Source: CAZIVP01 sp964542915
Lineage (GTDB): Bacteria > Calditrichota > Calditrichia > Calditrichales > Calditrichaceae
NCBI GenBank assembly: GCA_964542915.1
Contig: CAZIVP010000001.1
Location: 496,001-560,000, forward strand
Reading direction: 5' to 3'
DNA: 64,000 nucleotides
Shown: piece after piece, positions 35,410-44,687 of the stretch
Position numbering within the stretch: position 1 is the stretch's first letter
Layout: each line of letters begins with the position of its first letter
The notes under the pieces: generated by a model
Told to the model about the DNA's origin: nothing
Databases searched by the model: none
The model's input: only the letters and a program-made list of their open reading frames with translations
Made by a program: the position numbers and the translations under genes

Positions 35410-36399
35410 TTGATCCGTTTTTTTGTGACTATCGATACTGAAGAAGAGCGCGAGTGGGGAAGCGATTATCTGGACCATAAACAATATACAGTAAAAAACA
35501 TCGAATGGTTACCGGCATTACAGGATGTATTCAACAAACACGGCGTCATCCCAACCTATCTCATCGATTATCCCGTTGCAGCCTCCGATACAGCCGTGGA
35601 TGTACTCAAATCATTCCAGGATGAAGGGGTTGCCGAAATCGGCGCCCATCTTCATCCCTGGGTCAATCCGCCGTACGAAGAAGAGCGTACGGTGGCCAAT
35701 ACGTTCCCCTCTAATTTAAATCCGGCTTTACAGCAGAAAAAAATGCAGGTGTTAACCGATCGTATCGCAGAAGCATTTGGTCAGGCGCCGCTATCGTACC
35801 GCGCCGGTCGCTATGGCTTTGATCATACAACGATCCCCATCCTGGAACAACTGGGTTATAAGGTCGATAGTAGCGTCGTGCCCTTTCGGAAGCGAAAGAA
35901 GGCGTATGAACCTGAATTCGGATATTTACCTTCCATTGAACCTTACCGGCTCAACGCGGTGAATGTTAAGGCGGAGGGCGCAACCGATATTCTGGAAGTA
36001 CCGGTAACGGTTGGGTTTAACAGGACCATCCCCACCTGGCTTGAAGCCCGCTATATCGATTTACCCAACATTGGTCTGCGTCGCATTTTGAAAAAAGCGG
36101 CGGATATCGATCTATACTGGTTGCGGCCTTCATATGCGAACCTGAAACAAATGTTACAGCTTTCCGATGCCATGATTGCAAAGGGCGCAACGTTTTTGAA
36201 TATGATGTTCCATTCCAACGAACTGATGCCAGGCGGTTCCAAATACTGCGATTCCCAACAGGATGTGAATGCCTATCTCGACAGGTTAGATGCATATTTT
36301 GCTGAGATGAATGCGCGCTATTCCATCGATTACCAACCACTTAAACAAAGTTATGCGCTTTACTGCCAATCCAGACCACAGGAAGAATGGACGGTATAG
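35410..36399 (+). CDS. WalW-type polysaccharide deacetylase-like protein
   Basis: A 329-residue NodB-fold protein starting IRFFVTIDTEEEREWG, which contains the motif-1 Asp. It continues with EIGAHLHPWVNPPYEE, with the metal-binding HLHPW, and has SYRAGRYGFDHTTIPILEQLGYKVDSSVVP and a late FLNMMFHSNELMPGGS. This variant is called WalW-like and often occurs in capsule loci; its substrate is not established. It starts with TTG at 35410, supported by AAAGGAG (35396-35402) at a 7-base spacing. No signal peptide is seen. Confidence 0.82.
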   Translation: MIRFFVTIDTEEEREWGSDYLDHKQYTVKNIEWLPALQDVFNKHGVIPTYLIDYPVAASDTAVDVLKSFQDEGVAEIGAHLHPWVNPPYEEERTVANTFPSNLNPALQQKKMQVLTDRIAEAFGQAPLSYRAGRYGFDHTTIPILEQLGYKVDSSVVPFRKRKKAYEPEFGYLPSIEPYRLNAVNVKAEGATDILEVPVTVGFNRTIPTWLEARYIDLPNIGLRRILKKAADIDLYWLRPSYANLKQMLQLSDAMIAKGATFLNMMFHSNELMPGGSKYCDSQQDVNAYLDRLDAYFAEMNARYSIDYQPLKQSYALYCQSRPQEEWTV

Positions 36400-36483
36400 C
36401 AAAAACTTAGCAAACTTCTAATACCCGACTCATTCGTGTTTAACATCAATTGGTCATCTATATGCCCAAAAAAGGTGTTAGAC

Positions 36484-37494
36484 ATGGATGGCGAAATTTT
36501 ATATGATTTGCAGGTTAATCATCAACGGTATAATCCGGTTATGGTTCTGGGGCACGGACGTTCCGGGACGAGCATATTAATAAAGCTTCTCCGAAAGTAT
36601 TTGAAAATAAATTTTGGTACTGAAAGTCAGTTTATTGTGCGTTATTACAACAAATTGACGCACTACGGCGATTTAAAGAATCGATCCAATCTGAAAAACC
36701 TTGTCTCGGACATAAGCAAGGAACGCTACTTTAAGCGCCTTAAGAAGCGATTCAACTTTGAAGTGCATCTCCAGGATGTTTTGCATCGCATCCAGGGCAG
36801 TACTTATCGCTCTGTATTAAATGCTTTTTTTGAACAGTTTGCCGATTATCATGGGATGCGTCGTTGGGGCGATAAAACACCAGAGTATTTATATCATTTG
36901 CCTGTTCTTTGCAATTTATTTCCGGATGCACAATACATTCATATAGTGAGAGACGGCAGGGATGTGGCTCTTTCGGAATTTAAGGCGCCATTTGGAGCCA
37001 AAAATATTTTTTGCGCCGCACACGAATGGCAGAAAAAAATAAAAATGGTTCATGATTTCGCAGAGACGATTCCTGTTAGCAATTTTTATGAAATTCGATA
37101 CGAGGAACTTTTAGCTGAACCTGTGAACGTTTTTACAGGTTTGATTTCTTTTTTGGGCATTGATGATACAGACGGACGTTTGCAGGAATTCATTAAGCAA
37201 AATATTGCATATGATCTTAAGCGGGATAATAGCAACAAGTGGAAAAAACAGTTAACATCAAGGCAAAAACGCCTGTTCGAACGTGTCGCAGGTTCCATGC
37301 TGCGGCATTACGGTTACGAAGCCGGGAATCTATATAAAACCGGATACAATCCTATGGAAGGACTCTACTGGCGACTTAACAACCAAATAAAAAAGCGTTT
37401 AAACCACCTATACTGGAAAGATACGCGTTACCGTTTATCCAATCGCATGAAATCGAACATTCAGCCCTTGCGAAAATGGATATTACAATCCTGA
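36484..37494 (+). CDS. Sulfotransferase (second)
   Basis: A 336-residue sulfotransferase-fold protein. The 5'-phosphosulfate loop is MVLGHGRSGTSILIKLL (about 20-36) and the 3'-phosphate motif is YIHIVRDGRDVALSEFK (about 151-167). WGDKTPEYL and FYEIRYEELLAEP are further family landmarks. ATG 36484 with AAAGG at 36471-36475 is preferred to a GTG at 36436. Noncoding stretches lie on both sides (84 and 120 bases), in contrast to the overlapping genes around it, which may mean it was added later. It probably sulfates the glycan. Confidence 0.87.
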   Translation: MDGEILYDLQVNHQRYNPVMVLGHGRSGTSILIKLLRKYLKINFGTESQFIVRYYNKLTHYGDLKNRSNLKNLVSDISKERYFKRLKKRFNFEVHLQDVLHRIQGSTYRSVLNAFFEQFADYHGMRRWGDKTPEYLYHLPVLCNLFPDAQYIHIVRDGRDVALSEFKAPFGAKNIFCAAHEWQKKIKMVHDFAETIPVSNFYEIRYEELLAEPVNVFTGLISFLGIDDTDGRLQEFIKQNIAYDLKRDNSNKWKKQLTSRQKRLFERVAGSMLRHYGYEAGNLYKTGYNPMEGLYWRLNNQIKKRLNHLYWKDTRYRLSNRMKSNIQPLRKWILQS

Positions 37495-37614
37495 AGATGC
37501 CACCATATAACGGAATTGCTACTAAATCCCTCAAAATCAGATAATCGAAATTGAAACGTTCAACGATTTTCTGTTAATTGCTCATATACATATCAACTTA
37601 CCGGAACCAGGTCT

Positions 37615-38589
37615 TTGGCTAACATCCTAATCACAGGTACATCGGGCTTTATCGGTTATCACACGGCGGCTTCATTGCTGACAGCCGGCCATCAATTGAT
37701 CGCACCCGTGCGGCCTTATTCCGAACAACGCGTTACAGCATTAACGACACATAAGAATTACGAGCTTAAACTCATTGATTTGAGCCGACCTTCGGCATTG
37801 GACGATGTAGGGTTTAATCACATTGATATGGTTCTGCATTTGGCGGCAGTCCGAGGTGAAGGAAGGGCTGAAAAGGAGCAATATCGCCGGCTCAATGTAG
37901 AAGCCACCCGTCGCCTGCTCGATTTATGTTTACAACGGGGCGTCGATTATTTTCTTTACGTCAGTACGGTCGGCGTATTCGGAACAATCCCGGCGAGCGT
38001 ACCGGCGAAAGTCGGGCATTCGCTCAAGCCGGATAATCTCTATCATCAAACCAAGGCGGAAGCAGAGGCGCTTGTAGATCAATATGCACAGAAGGGATTA
38101 AAAACGCTGGTGTTGCGTCCCACAATCACCTATGGCGAAGGTGATGATGGCTTTATACCTAAATTGGTATCGTTGACAAAAAGTAAGCATCTGGTTTTAC
38201 CAACCCGGGAAGTGTGGATTCATCTGCTTCATGTGGACAGCTTTGTCCGTTTGATAAGACAAATTGCGGGCAGCGTTATGTTTGATAATGGCGCCTATAT
38301 TGTTGCCGACAGGGAGCCCATTTCCCTGACGCATTGTGTTAACCTGATAAAACAACAAATGGACGCAAACACGACGCATTCAAAATTATATCGATTACCC
38401 TCTTTTGTGTATGGAACGGCGGCGAAGCTTCTAAATGTTATGGGTTGGCGTCAACTTGAAACCAGCGTCAGATTGATTAGCCAAAGTTGGTATTTTGATA
38501 TTACAACTACATGTGAAAATTTAAATTACCAACCGGATGATACGGCCATGGTTTTACCGCAATATTTGAAACAAGAGATAAAAAAATGA
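37615..38589 (+). CDS. NAD-dependent epimerase/dehydratase (extended SDR)
   Basis: A 324-residue extended short-chain dehydrogenase acting on a nucleotide sugar or related substrate. The Rossmann signature GTSGFIGYH (G8, G11, G14) is at the start, MVLHLAAVRGEG follows, and FLYVSTVGVFG leads to the catalytic LYHQTK (Y-x3-K, about residue 145). VLRPTITYGEGDDGFI closes the substrate pocket. Whether it is an epimerase, dehydratase or reductase cannot be told from sequence. The TTG start at 37615 has CCAGG 5 bases upstream. Its stop overlaps the next gene (ATGA). Confidence 0.87.
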   Translation: MANILITGTSGFIGYHTAASLLTAGHQLIAPVRPYSEQRVTALTTHKNYELKLIDLSRPSALDDVGFNHIDMVLHLAAVRGEGRAEKEQYRRLNVEATRRLLDLCLQRGVDYFLYVSTVGVFGTIPASVPAKVGHSLKPDNLYHQTKAEAEALVDQYAQKGLKTLVLRPTITYGEGDDGFIPKLVSLTKSKHLVLPTREVWIHLLHVDSFVRLIRQIAGSVMFDNGAYIVADREPISLTHCVNLIKQQMDANTTHSKLYRLPSFVYGTAAKLLNVMGWRQLETSVRLISQSWYFDITTTCENLNYQPDDTAMVLPQYLKQEIKK

Positions 38590-39455
38590 AATCCGAGAAT
38601 CAGAAACAAAGTAGCGCCTTTCTGACGGTTTTGCACGATTGGGAGTCTTATTTTCAGACCCTGGATGAAGGGCTTGGCACCACTTATGAGCGGTTTATCT
38701 TACATCGCTATTTCCGTAAATTGCGGGATTACTATGCCATTGAACGTGTATTGGAAGCGCCCAGTTTTGGGATGACCGGAATATCGGGTATCAATAGTTT
38801 ATGGTGGGCGAAAATGGGTGCGCATACCGTGGTAGTGGATGACCATCGCAGACGTTCGGAACGCGCTGCGGAAATGTGGCGCACTTTGAAATTGAATGCC
38901 CGCTTCTGTATTACGAATACATTTGAACAACTGCCCTTTGAAGATCAAAGTTTCGATTTAAGCTGGAATTTTGCCGCCTTGTGGTTTGTAAGCGATTTGC
39001 GGGCGTTTGCAAATGAACTTCAAAGACTGACCCAAAAGGTTATTTTTATTTGCGTCCCCAACACGAACGGTTTGGGTTACAAGTTGCGCTGGTGGTTCAG
39101 TCAAAAGCCGGCGGAAGGATTTTACCCCGAACATATAAAACCCCGTCAGATTCTGCGAACATTCGGTGATAAAGATTGGCGCTTATCGGAAAAAGGTTAT
39201 CTCGATATTCCACCCTGGCCGGATATTGCTATGAAAAAGGAAGATTTGCTGGACAAATTAGGATTAGGATTTTTATTGAAGAAAGCAACCCGGCAACCGG
39301 ATAGTATCAGTCGTACTACTATTTTCGATTATTTCAACGGTCGGCGGCCGAACATGGAATCGGAAATTCTAAAATATGCCGTTTTGGAAAACGCGCCGTT
39401 CCCAGTAAAGCAATTATGGGGGCACCACCGTTATTACATCTTCACGAAACGTTGA
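38586..39455 (+). CDS. SAM-dependent methyltransferase-like protein
   Basis: A 289-residue protein with a class I methyltransferase layout. The motif I region is unusual (VLEAPSFGMTGISGINSLWWAKMGAHTVVVDD): it keeps the strand-loop-helix rhythm but not the plain GxGxG. The post-I acidic VVVDDHRRR, LPFEDQSFDLSWNFAALW (motif II) and KVIFICVPNTNGLGYKLR (motif III) are present. It may methylate the glycan or a lipid carrier; with a degenerate cofactor loop, activity is uncertain. It begins inside the epimerase stop. Confidence 0.7.
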   Translation: MKSENQKQSSAFLTVLHDWESYFQTLDEGLGTTYERFILHRYFRKLRDYYAIERVLEAPSFGMTGISGINSLWWAKMGAHTVVVDDHRRRSERAAEMWRTLKLNARFCITNTFEQLPFEDQSFDLSWNFAALWFVSDLRAFANELQRLTQKVIFICVPNTNGLGYKLRWWFSQKPAEGFYPEHIKPRQILRTFGDKDWRLSEKGYLDIPPWPDIAMKKEDLLDKLGLGFLLKKATRQPDSISRTTIFDYFNGRRPNMESEILKYAVLENAPFPVKQLWGHHRYYIFTKR

Positions 39456-39575
39456 TTGAAAGGGAATTAAAGCGGCCTGTTTTAATGGATTCACTGATTA
39501 AATAATGTCTCACACCGATCCGTTTGTTAATGTTTTCACCCATTTAAATTTACTCATAACATATACGATGCAGCT

Positions 39576-40463
39576 ATGGTATCCGTAATCATTCCATCTT
39601 ATAATTCAGAATCGACCATCTCCTCTTGTCTTTCGGCGCTAAAGAAGCAGACATACCAAGGCGATTATGAGATCATCCTTGTGGATAGCTCGGTTGATCG
39701 AACGCCGGATATTGTCCGGCAGAACTTTCCGGAGATAAACTTTATCCATCTGGAGCGGAAAACCGATCCCGGCACGGCCCGCAATATCGGATTAAAAGCA
39801 AGCAGCGGCGATCCCGTTTTATTTATCGATTCCGATTGTATAGCAGAATCCGGATGGATCGAAGCAATGGTGCGTAATTTCGAAAGCGGCGAATATGCGG
39901 CGGTGGGCGGCAGCGTCTTAAATGGCAACGATCACCGGAATCACGTTGCGTGGGCTGGTTATATGGCCGAATTTCGTGAGTTCTTACCCGAGTATCCGGA
40001 ACGTAACGTGGAACATATTCCAACATGCAATCTCGGTTATCAACGCCGGTGGCTGGAAGAATTGAACGGTTTTAAAAGCGATTATTATCCGCAGGAGGAT
40101 TTGGAATTTAACTGGCGTTTACGAAAGCGAAACGGCCGAATCCGTTTTGATCCCGGTATCCGTATCTATCATAATCATCGCGTCCGGTTGAAAGATTTCT
40201 ACAACCACCAGTATCGTGTAGGGCAGATCACGGCCCGAGTTTTGCAGCAATTACCACTGGAAGGCCATCGTCTGGCGCGATCCAAATTTTTATGTTTACT
40301 GGCTTGCCCCATTTTACCGGCAGTGAAATGGTGGCGAACCGTTACCATTTTCTGGCGCTGGCAACGGGCAACACTAAAGAAGCATCCGCGGGCTGCGCTT
40401 ATTTTGGCGGCAGGACTTTTACCCTGGATTACAGGATTCAGCAAAAGGGTATGGAGCGCATAA
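39576..40463 (+). CDS. Family 2 glycosyltransferase
   Basis: A 295-residue GT2 enzyme: VSVIIPSYNSESTISSCLSALKKQ at the start, EIILVDSSVDRTPDIV, the nucleotide-ribose loop RKTDPGTARNIGLKAS, and the metal-binding LFIDSDCIAESGWI. PQEDLEFNWRLRKRNGRIRFDP supplies the conserved ED of the acceptor site. A C-terminal amphipathic and hydrophobic part (about 235-290) probably holds it to the membrane. It follows a 120-bp gap, and its stop overlaps the start of the double-GT gene (TAATG). Confidence 0.92.
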   Translation: MVSVIIPSYNSESTISSCLSALKKQTYQGDYEIILVDSSVDRTPDIVRQNFPEINFIHLERKTDPGTARNIGLKASSGDPVLFIDSDCIAESGWIEAMVRNFESGEYAAVGGSVLNGNDHRNHVAWAGYMAEFREFLPEYPERNVEHIPTCNLGYQRRWLEELNGFKSDYYPQEDLEFNWRLRKRNGRIRFDPGIRIYHNHRVRLKDFYNHQYRVGQITARVLQQLPLEGHRLARSKFLCLLACPILPAVKWWRTVTIFWRWQRATLKKHPRAALILAAGLLPWITGFSKRVWSA

Positions 40464-42157
40464 TGAAACCCGTCATCATTATACCAACATTGAACGAACG
40501 GCATAACATCGGTAACGTTCTGGAGAATATCAATAAACAGAACATTGACACCGATATTGTGGTGGTCGACGGCAAATCGACGGACGGTACTCCGGAAATT
40601 GTATCCGAATTGGCCGGAAGGTATAACAATATCGTGTTACTGCACCAGGAAAAAACCGGCGATTTTGGCGGAGCGTTACAACTGGGATTTAAACACGCGC
40701 TTAAACATGCGTACGATCCCATACTAACGATGGATGGCGACGGATCGCACCGGCCAAAATATTTGCAAAACTTTTTGCACAGAAGCGATAAATATGATTT
40801 GGTTATTGGCAGTCGTTACATCGATGGCGTGCGCGTGGAAGGATGGCGCTTTCGCAAGTTGCTGGTTAGTAAGCTTGCCAATATGTATGTGTCGTATCTG
40901 TTGGTAAAACCGATTTGGGATTTTACATCAGGCTTCCGGTGTTACCGGCGCAGGTTCCTGGAGCGCATCGATATTGATAGCCTCCATTCGGAAGCCTATA
41001 TTATCCAGATCGAGTTATTGCATCTCGCTTACAAAAACCGGATGCGGGTTAAGGAAATCCCTTTCATTTATCAGGATACGCATTTTGGCGTCTCTAAAGT
41101 CAGCCCGCGTACACGTCGGAAAACGGCGCTTTACATTTTGAAATTTCGCGCCCCGATTCTGGAAATTATGCGCCATTTGGCCTATCTCAAAAAAGAGTAT
41201 GAGCGTTTTGTTGAAGAATATGAAGATTTATTGAATCCACCGGAATTGAAAGGCGACGGCCGGTTTGAAAATCCAGAATGCCCGTCTGTTAGCGTCGGCG
41301 TGATGGCTTATAATGAAGAAGCGATTATTGAGAAATGTATCCGATCGCTACAAACACAGAGTTTGCAGTCGGCATGTTTAAAAGAAATTATTGTTGTGTC
41401 GTCGGGCTCAACGGATAAAACCGATCGTATTGTGGAAGCGTTGACTAAACAGGATGAACGGATCCGACTGGTTACGCAGCCGCAGCGCCTGGGCAAAGCC
41501 AGCGCTATAAATGAATTTTTAAAACAGGCAACCGGCGATATCGCCATAATTGAAAGCGCCGATACCATTCCCGAGAGGGATACGGTGGAATATCTGGTGC
41601 AACCGTTCTCGGATGAAAAGGTTGGAATGGTGGGCTCGCATCCCATACCGGTTAATGATTCTAAAACATTTGTAGGATATTGCGTCCACAAATTATGGGA
41701 ACTCCACCACAATATGGCGATGCAAAAGGCAAAATGCGGCGAAATGGTGGCGTTCCGTAACATTGTTACGCGTATCCCGAAATTTACGGCGGTGGATGAA
41801 GCGGCCATCGAGGCGATTTTGTCAGAGAACAACTTTACCCTTGCGTATGCACCCAAGGCGCGCGTACGCAACAAAGGGCCGGAAACTTTGAAAGATTTTA
41901 TCAAACAGAGAAGACGCATTGCCTCCGGACACCGTCATTTGAAAGCATCGGTTGGGCATCAGGTTGCAACTTATAAACCGGCAAAAATTTTAAAATTTGT
42001 TTTGAGACAACAACGATGGACGCCCAAAGCGGTCATTTACACGGGTCTACTTATATTCATTGAAGCCTATGCCCGCATGGCGGGCGCCATTGATTTCTAT
42101 CTGCGTGATAAAAATCCATTTATATGGGATATCTCCGCCACAACAAAGAAAATGTAA
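40463..42157 (+). CDS. Two-domain glycosyltransferase (GT2 + GT2)
   Basis: A 564-residue protein with two complete GT2 units. Domain 1 (about 3-235) is of the dolichol-phosphate-mannose/polyprenol-phosphate type: VIIIPTLNERHNIGNVLENI, VVVDGKSTDGTPE, LTMDGDGSHRP, GSRYIDGVRVEGWRFRK and WDFTSGFRCYRR. Domain 2 (about 272-500) begins SVSVGVMAYNEEAIIEKCI and has IVVSSGSTDKTDRI, a LGKASAINEFL loop, IIESADTIPERD in place of the DxD, and FIKQRRRIASGH near QxxRW. ATG 40463 is chosen for its overlap with the upstream stop. Domain 1 could make a polyprenyl-phosphate sugar that feeds the GT39-like enzyme encoded next. Confidence 0.9.
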   Translation: MKPVIIIPTLNERHNIGNVLENINKQNIDTDIVVVDGKSTDGTPEIVSELAGRYNNIVLLHQEKTGDFGGALQLGFKHALKHAYDPILTMDGDGSHRPKYLQNFLHRSDKYDLVIGSRYIDGVRVEGWRFRKLLVSKLANMYVSYLLVKPIWDFTSGFRCYRRRFLERIDIDSLHSEAYIIQIELLHLAYKNRMRVKEIPFIYQDTHFGVSKVSPRTRRKTALYILKFRAPILEIMRHLAYLKKEYERFVEEYEDLLNPPELKGDGRFENPECPSVSVGVMAYNEEAIIEKCIRSLQTQSLQSACLKEIIVVSSGSTDKTDRIVEALTKQDERIRLVTQPQRLGKASAINEFLKQATGDIAIIESADTIPERDTVEYLVQPFSDEKVGMVGSHPIPVNDSKTFVGYCVHKLWELHHNMAMQKAKCGEMVAFRNIVTRIPKFTAVDEAAIEAILSENNFTLAYAPKARVRNKGPETLKDFIKQRRRIASGHRHLKASVGHQVATYKPAKILKFVLRQQRWTPKAVIYTGLLIFIEAYARMAGAIDFYLRDKNPFIWDISATTKKM

Positions 42158-42166
42158 AGCGATTAT

Positions 42167-43780
42167 ATGCAGATATTAAACCGTTTATCGTTTATTATTT
42201 TGATTGCATTGATACTGCGTGGTTTTTTGATGCTCCATTACCACTACATATCACCCGACGGAACGCAGTACACTGAAATCGGTTATAATTTGATCCATCA
42301 CGGAGCTTATGAGAGTAATGGCAGTCAATTTCCGGATGTGATCCAACCGCCGCTGTATCCGTTTTTGAGCGGCATATTTACCATCTTGCTCTCAAAGGAA
42401 CTGGCCGGAAAGTTGGTATCGCTCATATTCGGGTTATGTTTAATTTGGATGGTCTATCGCTTTTTAATTTATATCAAAATGAACCGGTTAAGCGCCGTTC
42501 TTGCGGCCTGGGCTTTGGCCTTGCATCCGGCGTTAGTCAGTATATCGGCGCAGGCGGCTACGGAATCGTTATTTCTTTTTTTAACTTTCAGCGGCGTGGC
42601 GGTGGGATGGTATTACCTCATAAGCAAAAACAAAACGTATCTATGGTTGATTTCAATCATATGGTTGCTTGTTTATTTGACGCGTCCCGAAGGTATGGTC
42701 TATTTTGGTATGTTTTCTCTCGTTCTGCTGATCGATATTATCCTGCGAAAATCGAAACCGACCGCGCTCGTTTATCTTTTAGTTCCGTTTCTTTTAGGCA
42801 GCGGCGTTTATATTGCCTGGAGCACACAGCAAACAGGCTACTATACCATATCCCCTAAAGTGAAGTTTGTCAGGGCCCATGCCAAATTACAAAAATATTT
42901 TACCATAAAGGAACCTGATACGCCGGCAGAGCTCCGCCATCAGCAGTTTAAATATGCCCTGGCGCCTGATAATACCCAATTGGCGGCGGATGCTTTTTTC
43001 CGGAAAGACAAAAACATGCTGGAACATTATCAACAGGTGCGAAAATCCGGAACAAATTTCAAAAAGGTGGTTACCGGTTTAATCAAAGTGACGTTTCAAA
43101 ACGTTAGCGAAGTTTATGACAAACTAAAATACGGTCTCGTTCTGCCTCCGTTTTATTTAGTGGTTTTAATTTTAGGCGTGTTTGCCCTGCCGATACCAAA
43201 ACAACGGCGGGGGCTTGTTGTGTACATATTGGTAATGTCTGCGGCGGCGTTTGCTTTTTTAATCAGCCATGTGGAAGAGCGGTTCCTGTACATTTTTTTA
43301 CTGCTTGCGGCGGGATTTATGGGACGCGGCATGATCCAATTAAAATGGTTTCTGGTTAGGAGTGCATCGTTATTTGGACGTGTACCGGTAATGTTGAACG
43401 GGTTAACGCCTCTTTTGATATTACTCTTGATCTTGAACAGTCCCTTTTTATACCTCGCTTCGGATGAACTGGCGGAGAAGCATTATTATTACCGGGCCGG
43501 CAAGAAGTTAAAACAGCACGTGCCTTCCGACGTAACTGTAAGTGCGGTCAAACCGCAGGCAATTTTTTATGCAGACCTCCATTATTCGGTGTTACCTTTT
43601 GCATCTATCGACCGGCTTTTCATATATTTACAAAAGAACAATGTGGATTATTTGTTGCTCGAAGAAAAGGACAAAAAGCTGCGCCCCATGTTAACGCCGA
43701 TCTTCAAAGGGAATACCGCTTTCCGTTTGGAAAGCATATTTAACAGTGACGGGCACACCTTTTATTTGTTTAAAATTTAA
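42167..43780 (+). CDS. GT39/ArnT-like membrane glycosyltransferase
   Basis: A 537-residue multi-pass protein of the GT-C class (PMT-like). After the first helix a periplasmic loop carries the expected acidic motif YISPDGTQYTEIGYNL, followed by PDVIQPPLYPFLSGIF. About nine to ten further helices follow, and a soluble C-terminal domain (about 440-537) ends the protein. Family members transfer a sugar from a polyprenyl-phosphate donor to lipid, glycan or protein at the periplasmic face. The upstream DPM-like domain is the natural source of that donor. The gene starts 9 bases after the double-GT gene. Confidence 0.8.
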   Translation: MQILNRLSFIILIALILRGFLMLHYHYISPDGTQYTEIGYNLIHHGAYESNGSQFPDVIQPPLYPFLSGIFTILLSKELAGKLVSLIFGLCLIWMVYRFLIYIKMNRLSAVLAAWALALHPALVSISAQAATESLFLFLTFSGVAVGWYYLISKNKTYLWLISIIWLLVYLTRPEGMVYFGMFSLVLLIDIILRKSKPTALVYLLVPFLLGSGVYIAWSTQQTGYYTISPKVKFVRAHAKLQKYFTIKEPDTPAELRHQQFKYALAPDNTQLAADAFFRKDKNMLEHYQQVRKSGTNFKKVVTGLIKVTFQNVSEVYDKLKYGLVLPPFYLVVLILGVFALPIPKQRRGLVVYILVMSAAAFAFLISHVEERFLYIFLLLAAGFMGRGMIQLKWFLVRSASLFGRVPVMLNGLTPLLILLLILNSPFLYLASDELAEKHYYYRAGKKLKQHVPSDVTVSAVKPQAIFYADLHYSVLPFASIDRLFIYLQKNNVDYLLLEEKDKKLRPMLTPIFKGNTAFRLESIFNSDGHTFYLFKI

Positions 43781-43808
43781 TACTCTTAAACCACAGGAGC
43801 CGCAAATC

Positions 43809-44681
43809 ATGAAGGAAACGATTAAAAATTTTCTGCAAGATATCAAACAAATGGTCGATGTCGAAATCGAACGTATTCTGGATAATGACAATCCCATGAC
43901 CGATGGTTTGTATAAATCGGCAGTCTATTCGGCCACGGGCGGTAAGCGTATAAGAGCCGTTTTTACACATCTGATTGGCGAATTATTTGAAATACCCAAA
44001 GACAAGCTGAACAGCCCATCCATTGCGATTGAACTGGTACATGCGGCTTCTTTGATCATGGATGATTTACCTTATATGGATGACTCGCAGCTGCGCAGGG
44101 GCAAACCGGCCAACCATGTGGTATTTGGCCAGGATGTGGCTTTGCTCGCAAGCATCGCTTTGCTTTCGGAGGCGTCGAAGATTCTGTTGGAAGACAATAA
44201 TTTAACAGCGGAAGAAAACAATAAATTGACGGTTATTATCAGTCGCGCTTATGGATTTGATGGATTGGCTGCCGGACAATTTGTGGATTTGAAATTGAAA
44301 AATAAACAGGTGGATTTCGATATCATCAAATTTATCAATCAGAAGAAAACAGCGGCGCTCTTTTTTGCGGCGGCACAAATGGCGGCGGTTTTGGGCGACG
44401 CCGATACGAAAAAACAGCAGGCAGTGGAAGAGTTTTCCGCCGATATCGGATTTGCCTTTCAGATTGTGGATGACATGCTTGATGTAGCCGGGGATGAAAA
44501 GATTGTTGGAAAAAATCTGACCCACGATAAGATGAATTTTGTAAAACTGGTCGGTATTGACGAAGCAAACCGTTATTTGAAAGAGTACCAGCAAAAAGCA
44601 GAAGAAGCGCTTGAGGTCTTCGGCGAAAAAGCGGATAAATTGAAAGCCTTCAATCAATATTTAATCGAACGTGTAGCCTGA
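43809..44681 (+). CDS. Polyprenyl diphosphate synthase, probably geranylgeranyl type
   Basis: A 290-residue trans-isoprenyl diphosphate synthase. The first Asp-rich motif is DDLPYMDD (Asp85, 86 and 91; the bacterial DDx4D form) followed by LRRGKPANHV, the second is VDDMLD, and GGKRIRA supplies the diphosphate-binding Lys/Arg. Five residues before the first motif sits Ala80, where E. coli farnesyl synthase IspA has a bulky Tyr. By the known chain-length rule this favours C20 or longer. ATG 43809 follows CAGGAG (43794-43799). Its TGA stop is in the same reading frame as the UbiA gene that begins two codons later. A UbiA prenyltransferase and a reductase of the geranylgeranyl family lie downstream. 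Confidence 0.93.
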   Translation: MKETIKNFLQDIKQMVDVEIERILDNDNPMTDGLYKSAVYSATGGKRIRAVFTHLIGELFEIPKDKLNSPSIAIELVHAASLIMDDLPYMDDSQLRRGKPANHVVFGQDVALLASIALLSEASKILLEDNNLTAEENNKLTVIISRAYGFDGLAAGQFVDLKLKNKQVDFDIIKFINQKKTAALFFAAAQMAAVLGDADTKKQQAVEEFSADIGFAFQIVDDMLDVAGDEKIVGKNLTHDKMNFVKLVGIDEANRYLKEYQQKAEEALEVFGEKADKLKAFNQYLIERVA

Positions 44682-44687
44682 TTTTCG

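Noticed and set aside
41308..41919. A 203-codon open frame on the - strand.
   Set aside because: It lies opposite the second domain of the double glycosyltransferase, which has clear GT2 motifs; the antisense product matches nothing and is rich in Ser, Thr and Cys, as expected from a mirror frame.
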